Source of the DNA: Microbacteriaceae bacterium VKM Ac-2854
GTDB lineage: Bacteria; Actinomycetota; Actinomycetes; Actinomycetales; Microbacteriaceae
Assembly: GCA_013205085.1 (NCBI GenBank)
Contig: JABMLH010000001.1
Location: 372,001-436,000, forward strand
Direction: 5' to 3'
Length of the DNA: 64,000 bases
Shown: positions 25,495 to 34,442 of the stretch, one piece after another
How the letters are laid out: each line of letters starts with the position of its first letter
Numbering within the stretch: position 1 is the stretch's first letter
The notes under the pieces: model-generated
Databases searched by the model: none
Told to the model about the DNA's origin: nothing
The model's input: the letters and a program-made list of their open reading frames with translations, nothing else
Program-made: the position numbers and the translations under genes

Positions 25495-27165
25495 GTGCCC
25501 AGAAGAACCTCGTGGCGGCGTTCGTCACGCCTCCTCGCCGTCGCCGGCGGCGCCCTCTCCCTCTCCGTCCTGCTCGCCGCCTGCTCGGGCGACGCGACCG
25601 CGACCGACGCGTCGAGCGCCGAGCCCGAATCCGGTGGCGTCCTCAAGGTCGCGTTCTGGCCGGACAACGCGGCGTTCTCCTGCGTCGATCCGTTCCAGAC
25701 CTACTGGGCGGAGCATCGCACGGTCATCCGCAATTACGCGGATTCGTTGACGGATCAGGATCCGGGGACGGGCGAGATCGTGCCGTGGCTGGCGACCGAC
25801 TGGACGATCAGCGACGACGCCACGGCCTACACGTTCACCCTGCGCGACGACGTGACCTTCAGCGACGGCACGGCCTTCGACGCGAATTCCGTGAAGCTGG
25901 CGTTCGACAACGACGCGAAGACGCTGACGGAGAATCCCGGCACCTACGGCGGCCTGTACATCGCGAACTACGCGGGCACGGAGGTGGTCGATGCCGACAC
26001 CGTCGTCGTCACGTTCAGCGCACCGAACGCCGCGTTCCTGCAGGCGACATCCACCACGAACCTCGCCATCCTCGCCGCGTCGTCGTACGAGAAGACCGCG
26101 ACCGAGCGCTGCCTCGGCGATGTCGTCGGCTCCGGCCCCTTCACCCTCGACTCCTACCGTCCGGGTGAGGGCGTCACGCTGAGCAAGCGCGCGGGCTACG
26201 GCTGGTCGTCGCCGCTGGCGACGCACCAGGGCGACGCGTACCTCGATGGCATCGAGGTCTCCTACGTCGCTGAGGACAGCGTGCGCGTGGGCAAGCTGAC
26301 CAGCGGCGAGGTCGACGTGGCGTGGCCGCGCGCACCGTTCACCGAGGAGCAGACGGCGCAGATCACCGGGATCGGCGACACCGTGCAGAGTCGGGCGCAG
26401 GCCGGCGTCGCGTCGAACTACTTCGTCAACTCCGCTGCCGGGCGCCCGCTCGCCGACATCGCGGTCCGCCAGGCGTTGCAGGTCGCGATCGACCGTGCCG
26501 AGTACGCGAGCACGATCTACGGCTCCGACTTCGAGGCCCTCGACTCGATCTTCGATCGCACCACGCCTTATCGTGCGGAGTTCCCGGATGAACTGGCCTA
26601 CGACGAGGACGCCGCGACGGAGCTGCTCGACGACGCTGGTTGGAGCGTCGCCGATGACGGCTACCGGTACAAGGACGGCGTGAAGCTCAGCCTCGTGCTG
26701 CCGCTCACCGCGGCGACTCCGGGCGATCAGCTGATCCAGGATCAGCTCAAGCGCGTCGGCATCGATCTTCAGCTCTCGGTGATCACGGCCGCCGAGCGCT
26801 CCTCCGTGCTCAGTTCCGGTTCTTACGACGTGCTGACCACCTACTACTCGCGTGCGGATCCCGGCGTGTTGCAGTGGATCCTGGACGAGCGCGTCGCGTC
26901 GTCGAAGGCACTGGCCGCGAACGCGAGCGACGACGAGCAGGCGAGTGTGCTGCAGGACCTCTTCGATCGCGGCACCTCCGCCGTCGACACGGACGAGCGA
27001 TCCGCGATCTACGAGGATCTGCAGACGTACCTCATCGAGCAGGCGATCATCATCCCGGTCTTCGAGCGGGTGAACACGGTCGGCGTCGACGACGCCGTGC
27101 ACGACGTGCGCTTCACCTCGGAGGCGTTCGGCGACTTCTCCGGCAGCTGGATCGCCCAGCCGTAG
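25495..27165 (+). CDS. Family 5 extracellular solute-binding lipoprotein (peptide/nickel ABC type)
   Basis: 556 aa starting at GTG. Lipoprotein signal with lipobox LLAACSG (Cys near residue 30), then a SBP_bac_5 fold: SGGVLKVAFWPDN, LATDWTISDDATAYTFTLRDDVTFSDGTAFDANSVKLAFD, GSGPFTLDSY, VNSAAGRPLADIAVRQALQVAIDR. This is the binding component of an ABC importer for peptides or other small solutes. No permease or ATPase gene lies on either side, so it is an orphan and must use a system encoded elsewhere. A TAGCGT hexamer at 25432-25437 may be the -10, giving a leader of about 50 nt. Closed by a strong hairpin. Confidence 0.9.
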   Translation: MPRRTSWRRSSRLLAVAGGALSLSVLLAACSGDATATDASSAEPESGGVLKVAFWPDNAAFSCVDPFQTYWAEHRTVIRNYADSLTDQDPGTGEIVPWLATDWTISDDATAYTFTLRDDVTFSDGTAFDANSVKLAFDNDAKTLTENPGTYGGLYIANYAGTEVVDADTVVVTFSAPNAAFLQATSTTNLAILAASSYEKTATERCLGDVVGSGPFTLDSYRPGEGVTLSKRAGYGWSSPLATHQGDAYLDGIEVSYVAEDSVRVGKLTSGEVDVAWPRAPFTEEQTAQITGIGDTVQSRAQAGVASNYFVNSAAGRPLADIAVRQALQVAIDRAEYASTIYGSDFEALDSIFDRTTPYRAEFPDELAYDEDAATELLDDAGWSVADDGYRYKDGVKLSLVLPLTAATPGDQLIQDQLKRVGIDLQLSVITAAERSSVLSSGSYDVLTTYYSRADPGVLQWILDERVASSKALAANASDDEQASVLQDLFDRGTSAVDTDERSAIYEDLQTYLIEQAIIIPVFERVNTVGVDDAVHDVRFTSEAFGDFSGSWIAQP

Positions 27166-27174
27166 CCACCGGGC

Positions 27175-27209
27175 CGCACGCACCTGCGGTTCGTCCGCGG
27201 GTGCGTGCG
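27175..27209. terminator. Bidirectional terminator between solute-binding protein and peroxiredoxin genes
   Basis: 15-bp stem (27175-27189 with 27195-27209, one G-T wobble) and 5-nt loop between convergent genes, 9 bp after the lipoprotein stop codon and 8 bp before the peroxiredoxin stop codon. Confidence 0.85.
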
Positions 27210-27217
27210 CCCCGTGC

Positions 27218-27922
27218 TCAGAGCGCGTCGACGGCGGCGAGCACGGTTTCGGTCTCGGTGCGCGTGGTGTAGTCGACGTGCACATCGGCGAAGCCGACGA
27301 CTCCGTTCGCGTCGATGACGAGCACGGTCGGATAGGGGATGGCCGGGGTGTCGTCGGCGTTGCTGTCCTTCACGGCGAAGCCGAGCGCGGTGTGCGCCGC
27401 CTGCGCAGCTTCGCTCGGGGCGGTGACGATCCCGAGGCTCGCGGCCAGTGCGTTGCCCGGATCGGAGACGATCGTGAAGCCGAGGTCGCCGTTGGCGACA
27501 GCGGCGCGGGATCCGTCGGGCGTCTGCGGGCTGATCGCGATCAGGGCGATTCCACGCTCGGCCAGTCGGGGCGCGAGGGTCTCGTTGTAGTGCTTCAGCG
27601 TGATGTTGCAGTAGGGGCACCACGCACCGCGGTAGAAGACGAGCACCGCGGGGGTGTCGCCGATCAGGCCGCCGAGCGCGACGCGGGCGCCGTCGATGGT
27701 CTCCACGGTCGCGTCGGGCAGGGTGTCACCGGCGTGCACGACCTCGGCTCCGGCGCCGGCGGCGGTGAGGTCGGCCTGTTCGGTCGCGAAGACCGCGGAG
27801 AGCTCGGGGCCGATGGTCTCGGTGAAGCCGACGTTGAAATCGGCGATCTGTTCGCGGATGCTGCGGCTGTCGTTGTGGCCATCGGTGCCGGTGGTGGCGG
27901 TGCTGGCGGCGGTGTCGGTCAT
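27218..27922 (-). CDS. Peroxiredoxin-like (AhpC/TSA family) protein
   Basis: Thioredoxin-fold protein of 234 aa. The active-site segment FYRGAWCPYCN (about residues 97-107) gives a CxxC motif in the peroxidatic position, as in the AhpC-TSA peroxiredoxin-like group. Residues about 1-60 form an extra helical N-terminus. Likely cytoplasmic hydroperoxide or disulfide reduction; the electron donor is unknown. AAGGATCACG precedes the ATG. The msr genes nearby (28.4-29.4 kb) suggest a loose oxidative-stress neighbourhood. The 281-bp gap upstream shows no further gene. Confidence 0.87.
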   Translation of the reverse strand: MTDTAASTATTGTDGHNDSRSIREQIADFNVGFTETIGPELSAVFATEQADLTAAGAGAEVVHAGDTLPDATVETIDGARVALGGLIGDTPAVLVFYRGAWCPYCNITLKHYNETLAPRLAERGIALIAISPQTPDGSRAAVANGDLGFTIVSDPGNALAASLGIVTAPSEAAQAAHTALGFAVKDSNADDTPAIPYPTVLVIDANGVVGFADVHVDYTTRTETETVLAAVDAL

Positions 27923-28203
27923 CGTGATCCTTCGTCGTGGTGTCCGGTCGAGCCCCCCGCGGCGAGCCTAGGCGGCGCCGCACCGACGAAGCTGGGCGAC
28001 GTCATACGCCGTCACAACCGGCCCGGTCTCGGCCGGCGAGGCGCCGGTCTCGCCGTACCAGCCAGCGCTCAGCGTCGAAGGTGAGCTGATGGCCGACACC
28101 GGACGCCACCCCCACGGCCCGAGCGCAGGTCGAGGGTGTTCTCTGGTTCCAGCGACGGTCGCTCGGTCGATTCACGGCCGTTTCGACCTCGGGAGGGAAG
28201 CGG

Positions 28204-28395
28204 ATGGGCCGCAAACGAGGTCAGGACGCCCCGGGCGCAGCCACGCCCGAGTCGAAGGTCTGTGCGTACTGCGGCCGCGACTTCGACGATCGGAAGCGGT
28301 GGCGCAGTCGGAGTCAGTGGGAGGACGTCAAGTACTGCTCCCGCGGGTGCAGCTCGGACGCGGCCCGAGCCCGACGGCGGGAGCGCAACGCCTGA
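28204..28395 (+). CDS. DUF2256 zinc-ribbon protein
   Basis: 63-aa protein with KVCAYCGRDFDDRKRW...WEDVKYCSRGC, the four-Cys zinc-ribbon signature of DUF2256. GGGAGG precedes the ATG. Function unknown. From general knowledge, DUF2256 genes often lie near cryptochrome/photolyase-related genes; here the FeS-type photolyase is about 10 kb away on the other strand. Confidence 0.85.
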   Translation: MGRKRGQDAPGAATPESKVCAYCGRDFDDRKRWRSRSQWEDVKYCSRGCSSDAARARRRERNA

Positions 28396-28413
28396 TCGAC
28401 CCGGCGCATCCCG

Positions 28414-28447
28414 CGGGCTCCGGCATCCTGACGGACACCGGAGCCCG
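28414..28447. terminator. Hairpin between DUF2256 and msrA
   Basis: Perfect 10-bp stem CGGGCTCCGG/CCGGAGCCCG with a 14-nt loop, between convergent genes. Confidence 0.65.
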
Positions 28448-28455
28448 TTCGGTGC

Positions 28456-28950
28456 TCAGGCGTCGAGCGTCCATTTCGGCCGGACCCAGTGGCAGGTGTA
28501 GCCACCGGGGTGCTTGCGCAGGTAGTCCTGGTGCTCCTCCTCGGCGTCCCAGAAGTCGCCGAGCGGTTCGATCTCGGTCACGACCGGGCCTGGCCACCGG
28601 CCGGAGGCGTCGATCTCGGCGATCGTCTCCCGCGCGACGCGTTCCTGCTCGGGCGTGCTGTACAGGATGACGGAGCGGTAGGCGCGGCCGATGTCATTGC
28701 CCTGGCGGTTCTTGGTGGTGGGGTCGTGCGCCTGGAAGAAGAACTCGAGCAGGTCGCGGTAGCTGATCTGCTCGGGGTCGAAATCGATCTCGACGGCCTC
28801 GGCGTGGTCACCGTGGTTGCGGTAGGTGGCGTTCGGGGTGTCGCCGCCGGCGTAGCCGACGCGGGTGTCGAAGACGCCGGGCAGGTCACGGATGAGTTCC
28901 TGCAGGCCCCAGAAGCAGCCGCCGGCCAGGATCGCGCGTTCCTCGGCCAT
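28456..28950 (-). CDS. msrA: Peptide-methionine (S)-S-oxide reductase
   Basis: Reduces the S-epimer of methionine sulfoxide. 164 aa with the catalytic GGCFWG motif at residues 10-15, [25 protein letters not shown], and the C-terminal [12 protein letters not shown]. The ATG overlaps the msrB stop codon as TAATG, so the pair is translationally coupled and forms an msrB-msrA operon. Cytoplasmic; uses thioredoxin. Confidence 0.96.
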   Translation of the reverse strand: MAEERAILAGGCFWGLQELIRDLPGVFDTRVGYAGGDTPNATYRNHGDHAEAVEIDFDPEQISYRDLLEFFFQAHDPTTKNRQGNDIGRAYRSVILYSTPEQERVARETIAEIDASGRWPGPVVTEIEPLGDFWDAEEEHQDYLRKHPGGYTCHWVRPKWTLDA

Positions 28951-29402
28951 TAGGCACCGGCCTTCGAGAACAGCGGCAGGAACTCGCCGTAGCCGGCGCT
29001 CTCCAGCTCGGCGAGCGGGACGAAGCGGAGCGCCGCGGAGTTGATGCAGTAGCGCAGTCCGCCCTCGGCGACCGGCCCGTCGTCGAAGACGTGGCCGAGG
29101 TGGCTGTCGCCGTGCGTGGAGCGCACCTCGGTGCGGCGCATGCCGAACGAGACGTCGGTGTTCTCGACGATGTTCTCCGGGGTGAGCGGCTTCGTGAAGC
29201 TGGGCCAGCCGCATCCGCTGTCGTACTTGGTGGTGGAGGCGAACAGGGGCTCGCCCGAGACGATGTCGACGTAGAGGCCGGCGTCGTGGTTGTTCCAGAA
29301 CTCGTTCGCGAAGGCGCGCTCGGTGCCGGACTTCTGAGTGACGGCGAACTGCTGCGGGGTGAGGCGGGCGATCGCCTCAGGGTCTCGCGTATAGGTAGGC
29401 AT
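28950..29402 (-). CDS. msrB: Peptide-methionine (R)-S-oxide reductase
   Basis: Reduces the R-epimer of methionine sulfoxide. 150 aa with [20 protein letters not shown] and the catalytic [13 protein letters not shown] near the C-terminus. The structural zinc CxxC pairs of many MsrB proteins are absent, as in the zinc-free MsrB form that keeps a resolving Cys in GCGWPSF. First gene of the msrB-msrA pair. Confidence 0.96.
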   Translation of the reverse strand: MPTYTRDPEAIARLTPQQFAVTQKSGTERAFANEFWNNHDAGLYVDIVSGEPLFASTTKYDSGCGWPSFTKPLTPENIVENTDVSFGMRRTEVRSTHGDSHLGHVFDDGPVAEGGLRYCINSAALRFVPLAELESAGYGEFLPLFSKAGA

Positions 29403-29504
29403 GGTGTGCTCCTCTCGGGTCCCAGTCCACCACGTGCAACGGCCCCGATGTCGAGGTGCACGGGGGACTTGTGCAGACCCCCAGGAATCGGATGCCGAGC
29501 GGGC

Positions 29505-30371
29505 TCAGCGCTGCGTCATCGCCGGCGCGGTGCCGGCGGCGAGGCTGCCGAGCAGCTTCAGCCGTTCCTCGCTGGGCGAGCCGACCTCGGTCGTGAAGGC
29601 GAACATCGTCAGGCCCGGGCTGTCGGGCAGTTCCATCGCCTCGTAGGCGAATTCCAGATCGCCGACGGCGGGGTGATGGATGCGTTTGCTGCCGCCGCGG
29701 TGGAAGCGCACGTCGTGCTTCGCCCAGCGGAAACGGAAGTCGTCGCTGCGGGTGACGAGCTCGCCGATCAGGTCGGTCAGCTTCGTGTCGTGCGGGTTGC
29801 GTCCGGCGGCGCTACGCAGTGAGGCGACGATGCCGTCGGCGCCCTGCTCCCAGTCGGTGTAGTAGCTGCGGGCGGCGGGGCTGAAGAAGGTCCAGAGCGC
29901 GTTGTTGCGGCGGTAGATCGGCTCGTCGAGCATGGGGGAGAAGAGCGCGTCGCCGAGGGGATTCGCGGCGACGTAGTCCATCCGGGAGTTGCGCACCCAG
30001 ACCGGCGTTCCCGTGACGGCGTCGAGGAAGCGCTGCAGGGTCGGCCGCACCGTCGCCTCGGCGGGGCGCGGGCGGCGACGGGTCGGGCGCGGTGCGGCCT
30101 CCCTGGCGAGGTCGTGCAGGTGCTCGGTCTCGGCGTCGTCGAGTTGCAGGGCGCGGGCGAGCGCGTCGAGGACCTCGGTCGAGACGCCGGTGAGCAGGCC
30201 GCGCTCCATCTTCGCGACGTAGTCCACGCTGGTGCCGGCCAGCATGGCCAGTTCCTCGCGCCGCAGCCCGGGCACGCGCCGTCGCCCGCCGCCGATGATG
30301 CCGGCCTGCTCCGGGGTGAGCCGGTCGCGACGACTGCGGAGGAACTCGCTCACTTCGCGCTGGTTGTCCAT
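29505..30371 (-). CDS. XRE-family regulator with MmyB-like domain (paralogue 2)
   Basis: 288 aa. Helix-turn-helix GRRRVPGLRREELAMLAGTSVDYVAKMERG (about residues 28-57) followed by an MmyB domain with TPVWVRNSRMDYVAANPLG and HHPAVGDLEFAYEAMELP. The ATG at 30371 has TACTGT 6 nt before it, so a leaderless transcript is likely; the open frame upstream is not coding. It lies 62 bp downstream of lacZ on the same strand, with its own promoter and a palindromic site in the gap, so it is probably separately controlled. Confidence 0.88.
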   Translation of the reverse strand: MDNQREVSEFLRSRRDRLTPEQAGIIGGGRRRVPGLRREELAMLAGTSVDYVAKMERGLLTGVSTEVLDALARALQLDDAETEHLHDLAREAAPRPTRRRPRPAEATVRPTLQRFLDAVTGTPVWVRNSRMDYVAANPLGDALFSPMLDEPIYRRNNALWTFFSPAARSYYTDWEQGADGIVASLRSAAGRNPHDTKLTDLIGELVTRSDDFRFRWAKHDVRFHRGGSKRIHHPAVGDLEFAYEAMELPDSPGLTMFAFTTEVGSPSEERLKLLGSLAAGTAPAMTQR

Positions 30372-30407
30372 GCCGAAACAGTACGGCCCGCGCTCGTGCC
30401 CAGAGGA

Positions 30408-30420
30408 GTACTGCCAGTAC
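30408..30420. promoter_or_regulatory. Probable autoregulatory operator GTACTGCCAGTAC
   Basis: Perfect 13-bp palindrome with 6-bp arms, 37 bp upstream of the XRE/MmyB start. A further CAGTAC half-site (30379-30384) overlaps the -10 region TACTGT. Confidence 0.55.
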
Positions 30421-30432
30421 GCGGATAGATCG

Positions 30433-33400
30433 TCAGCTGCCGCCCACCCCGACGAGGCCGAAGCGGAAGACCAGGCGCTGACCGCTCGGAATCCGGAACT
30501 CGGCGTGCGTGCGCGCCCCCCAGGAGTCATCGCCCCCCACGCCCCGACGGCGGAGTGCGGGCCGCAGTACCGTGCGTTGCACGGGCGGCAGCTCGTTGGG
30601 GTGCTGCGCGTTCTCGATCTCGTACGGCGTCCACGGCAGCGCCGAGAACTCCATCCCGTCGGCGCTGTCGAGCCGGAGCCCCCGGCCGTCGTCGTCGGTG
30701 ATCTCGACCCAGCGCACTCCGGTGCGGCTGCCGGATTCCTGGGGCTTGAGGTAGGGAGTCAGTTCGCGGGAGACGTCGCTCTCGTAGACGTCCACTCGGG
30801 CGCCGAGCTGACGGTCCGCGTAGCTTTCGTCCGGCCCGTCGCCGTACCAGCGCAGTCGGTGCGCGTCGGCGCCCGTGGTCAGCTGCATCCCGAATTCCGG
30901 TAGCTCGGGCAGTTCGGCTGGGACGTCCATGGACAGCGTGATCTCGATCCGTCCGTCGCCGTCGACCCGGTAGTCGACGTCGCACGAGGAGGCGGGCGTC
31001 GTCGGCAGCTCGTAGCGGTAACCGACGGTCACGGTGTCCGCGTCGTAGCTGACGCGTGCCGTGCGCAGGGCGGCGCCGGCCGCGCGCGCGTACCGGCTGG
31101 CGAGGAGCCACTGCCCGTCCTCGAAGGGCGCGCCCCAGCCGCGTTCGTTCGAGGTGGGCGCGTGCCAGAAGGCCGGCTTGGGGATCGAGTTCAACAGCTC
31201 GCGTCCGCCCTCGGCGCCGCCGCCGAAGCGGTACGAGACCAGCCCGCCGTGCAACGAGGAGAACAGCACGCTGACGTTCTCGCCGCGCACGCCGACGTTG
31301 TGGGTGCCCTCGATCAGTTCGGGTCGCGGTGCGCGGGGCGTCGACGGCTTCGCACCGCTGACCACGATGACGCCCTGTCCGCGCGCGACGGTGTGCCCGG
31401 CCTCGGCCCAGCGCGTCGACTCCCGCAGCCGCAGCTCGACGTCAACGGTGTACTCACCGGCGTGCTCGGGCAGGCGCGCGGGGTTGTGGAACCGCTCGCG
31501 TTCGCCCGGCGCGACGTCCGTGCTCAGCGGATGCGTCGCGAGCAGCGCACCCTCCCGGCGCACGGTGACGACGCCGTCGAAGGCGGATGACGGCGTGAAC
31601 AGCAGCCGGTTCTCGACGCTGATGCCGTCGGCGTCGACCTGGATGCGGAACGGCTGGTAGAGGTAGGCGACCTCCTGCAGTTTCGGCGTCGGCGTGCGGT
31701 CGGCGAAGAGGATGCCGTTGCCGCTGAAATCGCCGTCGTGCGGCGCCTCGCCGCTGTCGCCGCCGTAGCCGAAGTAGGCGTTGCCGTGGCGGTCGCGCAT
31801 CGGCAGTGCTTGATCCGCGAAGTCCCAGATGAAGCCGCCCTGGAAGAGCGGATCGCGGTCGGCGAGGTCGAGGTAGCGGTCCACCGCACCGAAGGAGTTG
31901 CCCATCGCGTGGGCGTATTCGCACAGGATGAACGGCTTGTCGCGGTGCGTCGCCAGGTACGCCTCGACGTCGGCCGCCGAGGTGTACATCTGGCTGACGA
32001 CGTCGGTGGTGGCGGGGTGACGGTCGTCCCAGTGCACGCCCTCGTAGTGCACGGGACGGTCGTCGACCTGGCGGAACCACGCGGCGATGTCGCGCAGCAC
32101 CGAGCCGCCGAAGGACTCGTTGCCGCAGGACCACATCACCACGCTCGGGTGGTTCTTGTCGCGCTCGTAGAGGCTCCGGGCTCGATCCTGGAGCGCCGGC
32201 AGCCAGCAGCCGTCGTCCCCGGGCACGGCCTCGTGCAACGGGGCGTCGAGGTAGCGGATGCGATCCCAGAGTCCGTGCGTCTCGAGGTTCATCTCGTCGA
32301 TCACGAGGAAGCCGTACTCGTCGGCCAGCTCGTAGAAGAAGGAGTTGTTCGGGTAGTGGCTGGTGCGCAGCGCGTTGACGCCGGCGCGTTTGAGGATGCG
32401 CAGATCCTCCTCGGTCTCCGCGCGCGTGACCACGCGACCGTTCAGTCCGAACTCGTGCCGGTTCACGCCGAAGAAGACGATCCGTCGGCCGTTCAGGCTC
32501 AGGACGCCGTCCTCGATCCCGAACCGACGCACGCCGACGGACTGCGGGATCGTCTCGGTCGTCGTCCCGTCCGGCGTCTGCGCGCGCACGATCAATCGGT
32601 GCAGGTAGGGATCCTCCGGGCTCCATAGCCGCGGCTCGTCGAGGCGGATCCGATGCACACCGTCCGCCCCTCGCTGCAGCGGCCCGACGCCGTCGAGGTG
32701 CACGGATGCGCTGCCCTCGCCCACCACCTGCAGATCCACCTCGATCTCGGCCTGCGAGCCGGTGAGATGGGTGCGCACCTGGACGTCCTCGACGTGCACG
32801 CGGGGGCGGCGCAGCAGCACGACGTCGCGGAAGATGCCGGAGAAGCGGAAGAAGTCCTGATCCTCCAGCCATGATCCGCTGCTCCACTTGAAGACCTGCG
32901 CCGCGAGGGTGTTCGGGCCGGCGACGAGCAGGTCCGTCAGGTCGAACTCCGCCGGCGAGAAGCTGTCGGCCGAGAAGCCCACGTAGGCACCGTTCAGCCA
33001 GACCGCGACGGCGCTCTCGGCCCCGCGCAGATCCAGCGCGAGCCGCTCGCCCTCGCCGAGCGGCTGCTCGAGGGTGAACGTGGTGCGGTAGGAGCCGACG
33101 GGGTTGAACCGTTCGGGCGCCTGGCCGGGCGCCAGCTGTTCGCGGCCATCCCAGGGGTACTGGGTGTTCACGTACTGCGGGCGGTCGTAGCCGTGCAGCT
33201 GGATGTGCCCGGGGACCGGGATCTGGGCCCAAGCGCTGACGTCGAAGGAGGGCTGCTCGAAGCCCGGCATGGTCGAGCGGGGATCCGTCGCGTAGTGGAA
33301 GCGCCAGCGTCCGTTCAGCGATTGCTCGAAGGAGCTCGCCCCGCTCGCGAGCTCCGCCTCGGACGCGAACCAGCGATGATCCGAGTGCGCCGGCCGGCGG

Positions 33401-33513
33401 TTCTCGGCGAAGAAGCCGGGATCCGAGAGCCGAGCGAGGTCGAATGTCGCCGTCGTGCTGATGCTGCGGGTGTCGATGCTGGCGGTGTCGATGCTCCGGG
33501 TGTCGATGCTCAC
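30433..33513 (-). CDS. lacZ: Beta-galactosidase (GH2, LacZ type)
   Basis: 1026 aa, close to E. coli LacZ (1023). Sugar-binding domain (RWRFHYATDP, YRTTFTLEQPLGEGE), TIM barrel with acid/base Glu466 in CGNES and nucleophile Glu532 in CEYAHAMGN, then a bgal_small_N-like C-terminal domain. No signal peptide, so galactosides are hydrolysed in the cytoplasm. The GTG start overlaps the permease stop codon (GTGA). The N-terminus begins with SIDTRSIDTASIDTRSI, encoded by a short 15-bp tandem repeat. Last gene of the galactoside locus. Confidence 0.96.
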   Translation of the reverse strand: MSIDTRSIDTASIDTRSISTTATFDLARLSDPGFFAENRRPAHSDHRWFASEAELASGASSFEQSLNGRWRFHYATDPRSTMPGFEQPSFDVSAWAQIPVPGHIQLHGYDRPQYVNTQYPWDGREQLAPGQAPERFNPVGSYRTTFTLEQPLGEGERLALDLRGAESAVAVWLNGAYVGFSADSFSPAEFDLTDLLVAGPNTLAAQVFKWSSGSWLEDQDFFRFSGIFRDVVLLRRPRVHVEDVQVRTHLTGSQAEIEVDLQVVGEGSASVHLDGVGPLQRGADGVHRIRLDEPRLWSPEDPYLHRLIVRAQTPDGTTTETIPQSVGVRRFGIEDGVLSLNGRRIVFFGVNRHEFGLNGRVVTRAETEEDLRILKRAGVNALRTSHYPNNSFFYELADEYGFLVIDEMNLETHGLWDRIRYLDAPLHEAVPGDDGCWLPALQDRARSLYERDKNHPSVVMWSCGNESFGGSVLRDIAAWFRQVDDRPVHYEGVHWDDRHPATTDVVSQMYTSAADVEAYLATHRDKPFILCEYAHAMGNSFGAVDRYLDLADRDPLFQGGFIWDFADQALPMRDRHGNAYFGYGGDSGEAPHDGDFSGNGILFADRTPTPKLQEVAYLYQPFRIQVDADGISVENRLLFTPSSAFDGVVTVRREGALLATHPLSTDVAPGERERFHNPARLPEHAGEYTVDVELRLRESTRWAEAGHTVARGQGVIVVSGAKPSTPRAPRPELIEGTHNVGVRGENVSVLFSSLHGGLVSYRFGGGAEGGRELLNSIPKPAFWHAPTSNERGWGAPFEDGQWLLASRYARAAGAALRTARVSYDADTVTVGYRYELPTTPASSCDVDYRVDGDGRIEITLSMDVPAELPELPEFGMQLTTGADAHRLRWYGDGPDESYADRQLGARVDVYESDVSRELTPYLKPQESGSRTGVRWVEITDDDGRGLRLDSADGMEFSALPWTPYEIENAQHPNELPPVQRTVLRPALRRRGVGGDDSWGARTHAEFRIPSGQRLVFRFGLVGVGGS

Positions 33514-34442
33514 TTGATCGCTCCCGTGATGCCGGCGGCGAAGGAGCGCTGCAGGATCATAAAAACGATCATCGTGGGCACGGAAGCCAGGAACACGGCG
33601 AGCATCAGCACGCCGTAGTCGACCACGTAGCCGGCGCTGATGTTGGAGATCAGCATCGGCATCGTCTGGAAGTCGTTGTTGACGAGGATCACCTTGGGCC
33701 AGAGGAAGTTGTTCCACGCGGTCATGAAGGTGATCACCGCGGCGGCAGCGTAGGTCGACTTCATCGACGGCAGGTAGATCCGCGCGAAGATGCCGATCTC
33801 GCTCACGCCGTCGATGCGCGCGGCCTCGATGATCTCGTACGGGAAGGATCGCGACGCCTGCCGGAACAGCAGGATCAGGAACGGAGTCGAGACGGCGGGG
33901 ATGATGACGGCGGCCAACGAGTTGACCAGTCCGACCTCGGCGAAGACCTGGAACAGCGGCACCATCGTCGCCGCGAACGGGATCATGATCGCGATCAGGA
34001 GCACCGCCATCACGAAGTCCTTGGCGCGGGAGTGGAAGACCTCGAAGCCGTAGCCGGCGATCGAGCAGACGATCAGCGCGAGCACCGTGGTGCCGATGGC
34101 GACCGTGGCGGAGTTCCACAGCGCCGAGCCGACGTCCTGCAGGTCGATCAGCGCGGCGAAGTTGTCGAAGAGCGCGGCTCCCGGGATGAGCCGGGAATCC
34201 AGCACGTCCTGGCTCGTGTTCGTCGCCGAAACGGCCATGAAGTACAGCGGGAAGATCGAGAAGATCGCGAAGACCGTCAGGAACGCGTACTTGGGCACCG
34301 ACCGCAGGTGGAACCGGGGTCGACGGATCGCGGCCGATCCCGCTCCGGCGGAGTCGCGCGCGGCACTGGAGCTTGCGGCGCTGCCGCCTACGGCGCCGTC
34401 TGATTCCTGGAGAGTGCGCAGCTGATCAGTCACGCTTGTCAC
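33510..34442 (-). CDS. Sugar ABC transporter permease (MalG type)
   Basis: Inner-membrane CUT1 permease of 310 aa with about six membrane helices and the EAA loop EAARIDGVSEIGIFARIYLP (about residues 215-234). It has a variable 45-residue N-terminus. Two overlapping starts are possible: GTG at 34442 or GTG at 34433; neither is ideally spaced from GAAGG, and the longer form is given. It overlaps the MalF-type gene upstream and lacZ downstream, so the three are co-translated. No ATPase gene is present locally; a shared MsiK-type ATPase is expected, as in other actinobacterial CUT1 systems. Confidence 0.92.
   Translation of the reverse strand: MTSVTDQLRTLQESDGAVGGSAASSSAARDSAGAGSAAIRRPRFHLRSVPKYAFLTVFAIFSIFPLYFMAVSATNTSQDVLDSRLIPGAALFDNFAALIDLQDVGSALWNSATVAIGTTVLALIVCSIAGYGFEVFHSRAKDFVMAVLLIAIMIPFAATMVPLFQVFAEVGLVNSLAAVIIPAVSTPFLILLFRQASRSFPYEIIEAARIDGVSEIGIFARIYLPSMKSTYAAAAVITFMTAWNNFLWPKVILVNNDFQTMPMLISNISAGYVVDYGVLMLAVFLASVPTMIVFMILQRSFAAGITGAIK

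Noticed and set aside
28002-28214. A 70-codon minus-strand ORF between the peroxiredoxin and DUF2256 genes
   Set aside because: No ribosome site, no recognisable family, and it overlaps the DUF2256 start region. Chance frame more likely.
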